A DNA stretch of 64,000 bases from contig JACAAK010000009.1 of the NCBI GenBank assembly GCA_025093985.1, forward strand, positions 310,001 through 374,000, written 5' to 3'. Position numbers and translations under genes: made by a program. Positions within the stretch are counted from its first letter, which is position 1. Every line of letters starts with the position of its first letter. The notes beneath the pieces were generated by a model. It made no database searches. It saw nothing but the letters and a program-made list of their open reading frames with translations, and had not been told where the DNA came from. The DNA comes from Calvatia gigantea (Eukaryota > Basidiomycota > Agaricomycetes > Agaricales > Lycoperdaceae). Positions 9,669 to 20,528 of the stretch are shown here, in pieces.

Positions 9669-12238
9669 TTAGAGCACTTTATCGCTCCTAATGGCGCACT
9701 GGCCGTAATCGCGTTTAGTGAGGCCCTCAGGTTTCGGTAAGATGTCCTGTCAAGAAGACTTGTTACCTATCCTCGGCCAGGCTGAGAGAAATGATACTCA
9801 CATGCTCGAAAATGCCAGTCGGGATTGCCAATGTAACGCAAGCATTGGGCGAGTCCTAGGTTACGAGTCAAGCGCCAGACGTCATCCCAAAAAAAGTCAC
9901 CATACCACGATAGCCCCAACATGAGACTCAATAGGGGCAGCAGATAAGAGAAGGTCTGTGAAAGGAAGCGAAATAGACTCGGATTCTGGGAACAGGGATA
10001 ATGCACCAACTCACAGGCTTGTTCGCGAGCTGAGTGAAAATCACTCAATACAGGTGGGACTAGGGAGAAGATTGTGGCTTACTATATCCAAGCTAGGTAT
10101 TGTAAATCAGTATCTCTTTGAAATTGCATCACTAGAATCATCTACCTTCAGAAGGTAAGAGATAGCGTTGAGCGCCGCTTGTTTGTACGCAACGGTTCTG
10201 GTTATATGAGCGTTTGGGAGTTTTCAGCTTCTGTACGTTTGAATGAGTACGTACGCGTCCATGTGGTATTGCTTGCCATCTCCATCTGAAGTCGCAGAAT
10301 CACAACTGTAACTAGTCGGTGGATGCGAGGTGAGGCTTACTGATATTGACGCTGAGGCCTTCAAAGACCAACTGTCCATCTAAGTGAGAACCAGAACTGA
10401 ACTCATCAGGCATGGGCCGTCCCCACCTTCTGGGAATACAAAGGATCGACTGGAGACGGCTAGAGATTCCGTGAACGAACTGAATTGAAGGTGATGGGAT
10501 CGGGACTTACCAGGAAGATCGGTTGTTTCAGTGCAAACTTCTCGACGCCTCCTTTGATAATGCTCGTTGAAAAGGTTATGATACCCGCCTGAAAGCAGCT
10601 CAGAACAATAATCGAGCCATATTATGAGACATACCATCTCGATAGCGCCGCAAAATGACATCTAGAACCATTGGCACGATGTTATCGTTGGAGACTTTAT
10701 TCCTGCTCACCTCACCCTGCACGAAATGGCGTCAGTCTCACCAACTGCGATCAAGGCTCGTATGACGCACATCGCCCTGGGAGAAGTGTAAATCTCCAAC
10801 AGAAAGGTTTGCGCCTTTGACGAACACCGGGAAATAGCACCGGGAACCCCTATGACCCGGTGAGATACCATGGTATTCCACCTGCACCCGTCTGTACAAC
10901 AGGAGACATACTTTGAGAGGTTTTTAATCTGAACGGATAGCAAGGGTGAGTCATTAAAAAAAACAGCGACGGTGGCGGCGTCCATACATCACAGTTTCCT
11001 CCGTGTTCCCTTCCAGGAATTGTTCTGGCTCCTTCTCTTTTGATTCTATCCATGATATCCTTCGGGAGATCTTGTCCAATATGTGCTCCTGTTACGTTCG
11101 GCCCGTAGGCAACTGGGGGGACGGCGGTAGCATGAGCAGCGATGAGTTCTCCCTCACGTTTGTTCCATGTAGCGAGAAGCTCATGGGATGGAGCGGTTCC
11201 GATGAGACCTGGGTGGGATACTCCAGCAAAGCGCACGCCAGGGATGTGTCGAGATGAGGCGAAGATGCCTTGGGAACAGGGATTAATTATGGATAGTCAA
11301 TCCCTGGTTTCTACGCACCTTTGAGATCCCAAATGGCCTTGCATGCCTTGCTATTGAATTCATTGGCGAAGAGGCCGCCACCATTCTCTAATTCGAAGAT
11401 ACCCTACGCATCTAAATGAAGGACATCCTTTAATCATACGGTATCCGGGAAAAGACGTACGGTAAAACCCCAGGGCATTTTCTCAAAAGGAGCAACTATG
11501 GATCGTTGTGGTTTTCAATCAAGCTCATCAAGCCGCGGATAACTTACCATCCAGGATATCGACAACCAAACAATCGCCTGGTTCAGCACCCTCGATAGCA
11601 ACGGGGCCGGAGAGATTGTGGACCTTTGTCAGATCCACATTTTTGACGTCATCGCTAGCTACGTAAAAGTTAAAGAGCACTCGACGGGATCATGAAAAAG
11701 TAAGCGCACAATCATTGTTGCCGATCTGGCCACCAGTCCAGTCTATCATGCAATGAAGCCTCAGCACCATCGACCCTGCACTTACAACAGCAGGCTTACC
11801 GACACACTCAACCTTGAAAGTCTATGGAGAGGTGTCAATAGTTAAGCGGCGAACTCCCGGGCCGGAAAACATGGACTGACCTCGCCTGGTTTGACCGTGA
11901 CCACAGGAGGAATATCTGGACTAGCAACGCCATGAGAACATTTACAACGTCGTACTCCGTGAGTTTACTGACTGCCAGCGGTTATGGATACCCTGGAGAG
12001 GATCAAAGTCAGTGAGATTTCACCCAGATGTTATTGTTCCGTACTTTTTGCTGATCCGCTGGACTAAGAAAAGGTTCGTGAAAAGTTTAAGGGCCAAAAT
12101 AAAGAAAAAAGGGACTATTACCTGAACGGGTCCACCTGAAAGAAGTGCTCAGTTGAAGGTCCGATGAAGAGCCTAGCTCCAACTCACCGTGATTACGGTA
12201 GGATACGCAACAGAGTTAGCGGCGGAGTTGGCTGACAT
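9669..12238 (-). pseudogene. formamidase copy A, single frameshift
   Basis: Formamidase (FmdA/AmdA acetamidase-formamidase family) converts formamide to formate and ammonia. Almost every exon found in copy B is present and open: start at 12238, VDPFRPADQQK pieces, the D-W-T-G-G-Q motif, KVHNLSGP...EGAEPGD, ENGGGLFANEF, the long exon ending REHGGNCDV (about 10985-11260), KGANLSVGDLHFSQGD, SFCGAIEM and the C-terminal NACVTLAIPTGIFE. One base is missing in the exon before FEGLSVN (about 10411-10432), and the acceptor there has changed from AG to GG, so the frame is lost. The stop after GQCAI has also become AGG, adding a few residues. Otherwise it looks young, so a sequencing indel should be excluded. 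Confidence 0.75.
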
Positions 12239-12819
12239 GGTTTAGGAGCGACGAATTTGTTTATCGGAATGACAAAGTACAACAGGCTCCTGGGTTGCTT
12301 TTTCCCTCAATTTATATAATGTCTGCTGGGAAGGATTTATTCAGAGCTCCGAGTCCCAGTTTATCTCACGCAAGTGAGTTTTGACCATGGAAGCACTTGG
12401 GAATAAGAGTCACGAGTGCTGAATACACCTTGATACTTCTTAATGGGTGAGAACATTTTGGGAGACCTTGAGACGTTATGGAGTATGTGGAACACGTGTT
12501 GTCATCCTTGTGAGCGGACGGGCGGAACTGCTCCCACTGTTCCAGGACAACAGCGTCCCTCGATCACAAGGTACAAAGATTATCGAGGCCCTATATCCAA
12601 TTTAAGATAGGGGTGCAAACAAGAATATCCCAAACTGTCAACAGGTATGTCATCCAGTATTAGGGCAGACGGAAGGCTAACGAAGTACGAACTAACCATC
12701 ACAAGAGATATAAAAATACAACGACGACAAGACGTACATCGTGCCTTTTTACTTGCCAACAAACTCACGTTCATAAGAGATAAAAATTCAACACTGACAC
12801 GGCGGAAAATACACCATGC
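12239..12819. other. upstream region of copy A, with imperfect tandem repeat
   Basis: Promoter-side spacer between formamidase A and the 3' end of the DUF4139 relic. 12480-12590 is similar to 17640-17760 and 23350-23480, the equivalent flanks of copies B and C. About 12700-12830 contains two imperfect copies of a unit starting GAGATAAAAA and ending GTGCCTTT or ATGCCTTT, present once near 24200-24250. No gene is seen. Confidence 0.45.
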
Positions 12820-14350
12820 CTTTCTACCAAACTTCCAGGCGTGCCCTTCTAAAGTACAAGTCAATGTCATTTGACGCCTTCACCTCAAACACAGTCTCCA
12901 GCTTAATTTTCTGATCCTCCTCCGCCCTCCATCTATACCTGCCCAATTCATGTTTCTCCCGGGTCCACTTGACCCTCAAACCTTCCTCTTCTCCCTTCTC
13001 TCCCGCATTCTCTCTACCGACTTTGACGGACACTCCTTCGGTTTTTTGAACAAGGTTCTCGCACATCTATCGTCTGGACAGGCACCGCGTCCCGCAGGAT
13101 AAGCTCTTCGGTAGGAAAACCGTGCTTATTCTCCACACTGATAGAGGCGGTATATGTGATGGTATTGACGATATCAGCAAAGGTCCTGGTGCCCTCCTTG
13201 ATGGTCTTGGAAATGTAAACGGAGGGATGGTTACCGAGTGTGAAGTTGAATGTATCCTTACGATTGGCATTCTAGCTTAAACTAGCCAAAAGTTAGGTAA
13301 TCGAGGCTGAGTGGCATGAGAGACGTGTCCGTCCGACGGGCTCCGTCGTCGAGGATGATGCCGACCGCACCCGGAAGAAGCCTGTAATTGCTATTTTTCC
13401 ACTTGGCACCGGGGTGGGCGGCGGCGGGGAGGAAGTTAGTGAACTATGTCAAAGGAATTAAAACCGGACGCCTACCCAAAGCTACACGGGAGGATCAATC
13501 CTCGGGGATGACGCAGCTTCGACATCAATTTCGGAGGACAGTACGGCAATTATGATCTTTTCTATCCGAGGGGATACTGGATTTTCCACGAGCTGTGAGG
13601 CCTGTGAGGTCAGAACTATGGGTGTCTGGATTAACCAGCTCGACTGGCGTCTCTTCTCCTCCGTCTCCAAAAAGGGGAATACCTCCACTTTCGGACAAAG
13701 GGTGATCCACCCCGCTGGGTGCTGATCCAAATCCGCTAACACCAGGAGCACCGGAACACGGTTGGCCCGTGAAGCTGAAAAGTGTGAGGGAGGGGGGGTG
13801 GAGGGGGTTTGGGTGCGCTAAAAATTACAACTTGGTGTTGTTGGGGATGGATCCGCGGCTGAGCGAGCTGGGTATTCGGAAATAGCTGGGTGTTGGGAAA
13901 TGTCCACTGGGGGCGCCATTGTTAAAACGTTAAAGGCTGAACGTCGAACGTTTGAGTGTTGAACGTGTTGAACCGCGATCTTCACAGGTTCCCTTTTTGG
14001 AATGCTTTTGATGACGATATCGCTTTCAACTATAATGTACTGAAAGTCATCGCTGCATCAATCCAGTCCTCGCCCGTCTGTTAAGTAATGCAAGTGCGAT
14101 GGTGCCGGGAAACGGTTTGTGAAGGATGTTTGTTCTCTCCAGTGACAGTGTAGTTCGTCTGTTCGGCGACCAGTCATTTTTCGTTCACGACCAGTGTTAG
14201 TGTTAAACAGCTGTTGGGCAGGAGAATCAAAACTTATTGCTAGCTCAGCTTCAAGTCAGCACAAGTGTCATTATAGGCTGTAATCACCACCGTAATTCCC
14301 GCGTTTGCGGAGCCTTTCCGGGATAGCTTTTTCTTTTCTTCCTTGGATTT
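12820..14350 (-). pseudogene. DUF4139 (mucoidy-inhibitor-A-like) relic, copy A
   Basis: Minus-strand fragment corresponding to exons 3-6 of the DUF4140/DUF4139 genes at 24232-26409 and 35197-37463. Recognisable pieces are the coiled-coil/ADNDT exon near 14270-14345, ARGKSSIPSD in 13525-13620, and the final EGLRVKWTREK...YRWR exon around 12880-13000. Exons 1-2 are missing beyond about 14345, where the similarity stops abruptly. A premature TAG follows GEDWIDAAM (about 14040), and the last exon is frameshifted close to its end. Not functional. Confidence 0.75.
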
Positions 14351-14707
14351 TTGGGGAAGCTCCACTTGACAGAATTTCGCGCCTTGGGAATTTACCCATT
14401 AACTCGTCCATGGGCCACAGTGCGCAAGTAGCGGTCGTGTAGCCATGCTCCCTTTCAGACATTCATTGGACGTCAATAAACAGATAAATTTGTTTGAATC
14501 ATTTTCATATCACATAACGTAAATTTCCTGAGCCACAGCCTAGAAAATCTGCCCATGGAGTGTGTTTTACGACCACTGAACCTACAAATATGAGCCTGTA
14601 CACTCCCGCCACCCAGACCACCAACAGATACCATTCTGACGGCAGTAGGAACAAAAGGATTATTGAAAAAGAAAAATTGGTTCTTCCCCAGCAGATTTCG
14701 CATTTGT
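14351..14707. other. junction spacer between DUF4139 relic and formamidase B
   Basis: About 350 bp where the DUF4139 relic ends and before the extended 3' end of formamidase B. No gene is seen. The block boundary lies here, so this is the join between two duplicated units. Confidence 0.4.
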
Positions 14708-14815
14708 CTAACGCCGAGTATAATGGGATCGAACATGCTCCCACCCCGGACTCGGATGGGATCGAATATGCTCCCACCGCCGATTCGGATGGTATCGACT
14801 AAGCTCCCCCCTGTG
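14708..14815. repeat. 30-bp minisatellite, about three units
   Basis: Three imperfect units of about 30 bp, each containing GGGATCGAA(C/T)ATGCTCCCAC or a variant, lie directly downstream of formamidase B. Read on the minus strand they encode a repeated W-E-H-(I/V)-R-S-H pattern and form the unusual C-terminal tail of that gene. Confidence 0.75.
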
Positions 14816-17390
14816 CATAGTGGGGCACTGGCCGTAGTTGCGTTCCTTGAAACCATCAGGGTGAGGCAAGATGTTCTGTACAGAAGAGTTAGTGCCAATT
14901 CTAGAGCTACTGGATGGATGCAATGCTCACATTCTCGAAAATGGCAGTTGGGAGTGCAATAGTGACACAAGCGCTTGGACTGTCCTAGATTATGGATAAG
15001 GCGCCATGTGTTATCCACGAGCAAATTCGCCATACCACGACAGCCGCGACACGAGACTCAATAGGCGCAGCGGATAGGAGAAGGTCTATGGAAGGGAGAA
15101 AATCAACCAGGGCATCGGAACAGAAAAATGCGCCAACTCACAGGCTTGTTCGCGAGCTGGGCGCAAGTCATTTAAATACAAGCACGAGGTGAAAAGATGA
15201 AACTTACTATATCCAAACTGAGTCAAGATAAGTCAGCGTCCCTTCGAAGTTGCTTCACCAGAATGATCTACCTTCTCAAGATAAGCAATAATGTTGAGTA
15301 CCGCCTGTTTGTATGCAATGGTCCTGATGAAACAAGTATTAGAGAGACTCTAGGCCCTGCATGTTAATGAGTACGTACGCGTCCATGTAATGTTGCTTCC
15401 CATCTCCATCTGAAGTCGCAGAATCACCATTGTAATTCATCTATGAATATGGGGTGAAGCTTACTTATATCGGCACTCAGACCTTCGAAGACCAACTGTC
15501 CATCGATGTGAGAACCAAAACTGAGGTCAGCAGGCATAAGGCCATCCTCACCTTTTGAGAATATAGAGGATCAATTGGAGACGACTGGAGATTTTATGAG
15601 CGAGCTGAGCCAAAGATGATGGAGCCGGGACTCACCAAGAAGATCGGTTGTTTCAGTGAAAACCTCTCGACGCCTCCTTTAATGACGCTCATCGAAAAGG
15701 TTACAATACCTGACTGAAAGCAGCTCGGAATGAATATCCAGTCACATTGCTTGAGACATACCATCTCGACAGCGCCGCACCATGCGATCTAAAGCCATTG
15801 GTATCATTAAACCATTGGAGACTGTATTCATACTCACCTCACCCTATATAAAATAACGTCAATCACCATCTACGACAAAGGCTCGTATGACTCACATCGC
15901 CCTGGGAGAAGTGCAGATCTCCGACAGAAACGTTTCCACCTTTGATGAACACGGGGAGATAACAGCGGGAACCCCTATGACCCAATCAGTTCGCCATGAT
16001 ATTCCGCCCGCATTAGTCCATATGACAAGAAACGTACTTTGAAAGGTTCTTGATCTGAATACCCAGATAGCAAGAATATGTCAATCAACAGAGCAACGAG
16101 AATGACGGCCTGCATACATCAATGTTTCCTCCGTGTTCCCTTCCAGGAATTGTCCTGGCTCCCTCCTTTTTGATCCTATCCAGGACTTCCTTCGGGAGGT
16201 CTTGTCCAATATGCGCTCCTGTTTCCAACGGCGGATTTGCGACGGGAGGAATTTGGTCTGGGAAAGCGGCGAAGAGATCCGCTTCACGCTTGTTCCACAC
16301 AGCGAGAAGCTCGTGGGATGGAGCTGTTCCGATGACACCAGGGTGGGGTATCCCAGCAAAGCGCACGCCAGGGATGTGTCGAGACGAGGCGAAGGCACCT
16401 TGAACGAGGGAAATTTAGTTACATACGGCTGAGCTCTCTGGTTCGTACGCACCGTCGAGGTCCCAAATGGCCTTACTTGCCTTGGCTTTATAGTCCTCCC
16501 TATGAGACAAGAGACCGCCATCATCGAAGAAACCCTAAACATTTTATTTCTTAAATGAACATCATTTCCTGATCGTGTGTACGGGGAAAGACGAACAGTG
16601 TAACCCCATGGCATGTCGTCAAACGGGGTGACTGGAGATCATCATGAACTTAAATCAAGGTCGTTGAGACTGGAATAACTTACTGTTCAGGATATCAACA
16701 ACCAGACAATCGCCCGGTTCGGCACCTTCGACAGCAATGGGTCCGGAGAGGTTATGAATTTTTGTCAAATCCGACTGATTGATGTCATCGCTAGCTATGC
16801 AAAAATCAAGACCACGAGACGGAATTATCAAAAAGTAAACACACAATCATTGTTGCCGACCTGACCGCCAGTGGCATCTAGCAGAGGATGAAGTTCTAGC
16901 ACCATCAATCCTCCATTTACGGCAGTCGGCTTACCGATACATTCAATCTTAAAGATCTACGGGAAGGCGTCAATGTCCCATAAGCGGCGAACATCGGAAA
17001 GCAAGGACTGACCTGGCCTGGTTTGACTGTAGCCACAGCAGGAATATCCGGGCTGGGAACGCGATGAGAATTTCATAGTGTCATACTCTGTAAGTTTAGT
17101 ACTGACTGCCAACGATTATGGATATTCTAGAGAGAATCAAGGTCAGTAAAATTCATCCAGATGTTACCGTCCCATACCATTTGATCATCCGCTAGACTAG
17201 GAAAATGTTCAGGAAAAGGTAAAGGGACGTTTTAATCTGAACGGAGCTGATGCCTACATGAACGGGTTCACCTGAAAGCAGTGGTCAGTTAGGGGCGCCT
17301 ACTGGAGAAGCGGAAGATAAGGCTCGCCTTGATTAAGGTAGGGTATTCAGCAGAGTTGGCGCCAGAGTTATCAACAGGTTCGGTTGACAT
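14708..17390 (-). CDS. formamidase copy B, the only copy with an open frame
   Basis: FmdA/AmdA family enzyme, formamide to formate plus ammonia, cytosolic. My model has 24 exons: 17328-17390, 17258-17271, 17178-17196, 17107-17126, 17013-17052, 16935-16956, 16845-16877, 16684-16794, 16597-16631, 16453-16534, 16118-16398, 16038-16054, 15896-15974, 15838-15843, 15762-15788, 15636-15713, 15465-15546, 15379-15409, 15272-15323, 15208-15217, 15142-15156, 15039-15085, 14931-14984 and 14708-14875. They total 1386 nt and 461 residues in one frame. Family blocks seen are NRWHPDIP, EGAEPGD, SRHIPGVRF, REHGGN, VGDLHFSQGD, GGVERF and ACVTIALPTAIFE. Oddities: the first donor is GC, exon 14 is 6 nt, the usual D-W-T-G-G motif reads D-A-T-G-G, and the stop after GQC(A)I is lost, adding about 37 repeat-encoded residues. 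It could be active or in early decay. Confidence 0.65.
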
Positions 17391-17399
17391 TGTTCGGAA

Positions 17400-18440
17400 A
17401 CGACGAGTTTGCTAGTCAAATTGATGAGCGATAAAGCACAACGAGTTTCTGAGGAAATATTCCCTTCGATTTATATATCCTCCACTGGAAAAGGTCCAGA
17501 CCTGTCTGATAGGTTTTTGATATCTCTGGGTACTAATTTATCCTACACCTTTGCGGTCCAACCATGGAAGCACTAGGGTATGAGGTCACGGGCACATCTT
17601 GATGCATCTTGGTCAGTGGACTTTGGCCGGAGACCTTGGAGACCTCGGGACCTTGCCCCGGATGTGGGGCCCCAGTTGTCATCTGTACGAATAGATTGAC
17701 AGGACTTCCACTGTTCCAAGACAAGTGTCAAAATGTCCCCGACCACAGAGGGGCTACTTGAGATTCGACTGCCGACTTGATCGAGGACAAGGGCGCAAGA
17801 TCGGAATTGTGTACTACAGCTGGTCTATCCTCCCGTTATAGAACAGACAGATACAAGCGTATCTATATTGCACTTGGCACTTCGTCACATCGGACGCCGG
17901 CCTCATCGTCGACCTCCAATAAGTGCGGTCACAATCGGCGCAATAATTCCCCAATCTTCCATTCCGTGTCTGGAACGTCGAACAGAAGGCATTCCAACTT
18001 CGATTTGATTGGTGAGAAGGCGCGATGCTACTGCAGGACCCAGGAGACATAGCTATAAGCGAAAAGTTAATCACGCGTAGACCTCTTGTTCAGAACACCA
18101 ACACAAAAAACGGCTCCTGACTCGGGAATGATGTGCTCTGCGGCGTACAGTAGGGGAATACCTGATGAATGGAAGTGGTTTGCCAGTTGGTATGAATGAT
18201 GAGAAGCAGATGAGGCGTTTGGCTTGATCGAGTCAAGGAGACGTCATGCCGGCCTTGATCAAAATTCATTAGAAGCCATTTCAGAGGACATGAGAGTTAC
18301 TTTGCTTGGATATCGTCGCTGTCACGCGTACACAGTCCGAAATTATCGTGTTATCAAGGATCGGCGTTGTCATAAAGGGGATAATGCCGACGGTTAGTGT
18401 GGTGAACCGCGAAGGTGCCGAAAAGTGGTTGGTGTCTCGA
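17400..18440. repeat. duplicated upstream segment, copy B
   Basis: About 1 kb upstream of formamidase B is paralogous to 23115-24165 upstream of formamidase C, with long stretches near identity (17445-17530 against 23145-23240). The frames seen in both copies are not conserved in phase and carry no motif, so I see no gene here. Similarity ends near 18440, before the DUF4139 3' end that follows copy C. Confidence 0.75.
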
Positions 18441-18539
18441 CACTTCAACGTTCAACTGTTGCTCCATTTTCCTTTTTTCCCACAAACTGCCAAGTAACTC
18501 TCGCTGTTTATTCCCCATCTTCTGATTATTGCACTGTTT

Positions 18540-19180
18540 TGGGCAGATATGCAATTATGGGCGCCTCATGAACCTTAAATCGGATTCCCATGCTACCGGA
18601 TCCAAAAGCTCGGCCTGATACTGCTGGCTGTGGCAAAAATATTAAATAATAAAATAAAATAAAATTCGAGGAAAGGAGAGAACACTCCTCAAAAGTCCCA
18701 GTGAGATCAGGACTGGTCCTCATGGGGCTGAACTGATAAGAAATAATGCTATGGTGCTGCTTTATTGTCATGATTATTATGAGAACAATTCTGCGATGCA
18801 GTCCGGCCGGTATGCCACCTGGAGTTTTTCAAACCCCGACAGACCCCCCTCCCCCCCATCATCTGGAGTATCAGGCATTGCATTCAATAAGAAATCCATG
18901 TCCTCGCTGATCTTCGTTGTGAATGTTCGACATCGAGTTGGCAGAAAGGTATCGGCCGCAGAACGCCGGGGGGAAGTGGAGGTTGAATAACGAGGAGGTT
19001 GGTGGCAACTGTACATCCACCACTCACCTCACAGATCACATGATCACCAGGCACCAATGATTGATTAATGCAGGTAGGCTGGGTGTCCCCCCCCATAAGC
19101 AGTCCAGCAAGCTTCGCGGGTTCTACTGGGAGATTTTGGTAGTAGGCACGTAAAAGTCTGAACAGCGTGTTTTGGTACAC
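18540..19180 (-). other. unidentified minus-strand exons, likely gene fragment
   Basis: Three stretches look coding and have splice signals: about 19053-19175 (LLRAYYQNLPVEPAKLAGLL, ending at a GT donor after VICE), about 18780-18910 (EDMDFLLNAMPDTPDD) and about 18550-18610 (preceded by a CAG acceptor). They could be the 3' exons of one gene. No start exon was found upstream and I do not recognise the family. No counterpart exists elsewhere in the window. Confidence 0.3.
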
Positions 19181-20528
19181 ATAGAGTCAAATGTTAAGGG
19201 GCTAAGAGACAGAATCAGCGATGGGCGTGGGGTTGGTGCTATATTTGTATCCTGTTAGCTGACCGCCCCATCAATTGAATCAAAACTTACACCTTTTTTT
19301 CTGGATCTCGTCAGGTGTTCTGTGCGTTCCGTTGTGGATGATTGCGACGGAATTCCTTGCCAGGTTGAGACTAAAGGGCACACCTTCCTATCATGTCTTT
19401 AGTTGCCTGGTCAGTAGGGCGGTGACTAGACCTGACCATCTCCGACCACACTACATATCCGAGCTTTCCTTCCGCTCAACCAACCCCAGCACCAGAAGAA
19501 GCTTTTTACGTCCATCCTTGAAACCAAATGCATCAAAACCCGACAATTTGACCCCTTGTCTTGACCACCAGCAGAATTGATACGACCCCATTGAACTGCC
19601 CCGGGTGTGCCTGGGGACCAAATCGGTCATGAGTCTTCGTTCGTGCCCAAACTACTGGACCCATGAGCGTAAACCACCTCAAACAACCGCGATTTCGCCG
19701 TTAATCACGCTCTCAGCGACCCTTGGGCCGGGATTTGTGGGTTATCATACCTCACTTAAAAGTTCATGGATCATAATACGTTCCGATGTGCACACAGTGA
19801 CTCCCCTGAAGTCATCGGATACATTTATTATGAATACCTGCGCCCCAGCTGTGAGCTGTCTTGATCTCCACTGCCAGGTCGGATAACGGTGCTGAATCGA
19901 TCCGACCCTTCTTCCTTCTCGAGCACACCAACCACGCCGTCTGCCTCGGTGGCACCAGTGCTCATCGATAGAATGGTCATCAGTTGTGCTCTTAACCCGT
20001 GTCATCTGCAAGGAATTGACCGAAATCACTGTTAGTATTGTGTTAACTGTCAACTTCTTGGGTTCGCAAGACCCCTTTCGTGACACTTTCTTCGTTTTCC
20101 AAAGCCAGAGTAGGGAGACCAAAACGGTTATGGCCTCGCGTTACTGCTAGGAGGGGGTCTGTATATCAGTGGTGGAATATCTGTCCATTATTCGTTGTAT
20201 TACAGTACAGGTAAATTAGTCATAAATTAGCAGCTTTCAACATATACTCTCCTGTACTTTACATCACGCTAGTATTATTCTCTCTAGGGGTCGGCCATCG
20301 GCCTCCTGGTTTTTTGACTTCACGACCGCTACTTCCCGCGGACAACAGGCTCCCAATTAGATGCACAGGAGTGACACACGATTCCGATTGATCTTATTCA
20401 GCGTATAAGGTACTTTGATCTCAATTTTCCATGGCAAATCATATTACATGTAATAAGAAAGTGGCTCCATTCCGATAGACCATATTGGAAAATCAACCAA
20501 TCTTCTTCCTGACGGTACTCCACCACTC
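19181..20528. other. no gene seen
   Basis: Around 1.35 kb between the unidentified exons and formamidase C. The frames at 19275-19580 (plus) and 19745-20122 (minus) lack motifs, introns and resemblance to known families. The last about 50 bases resemble the 3' flank of the other formamidase copies. Confidence 0.35.

Noticed and set aside
19745..20122. Minus-strand frame of 125 codons
   Set aside because: No motif, no intron and no counterpart in the other duplicated units.
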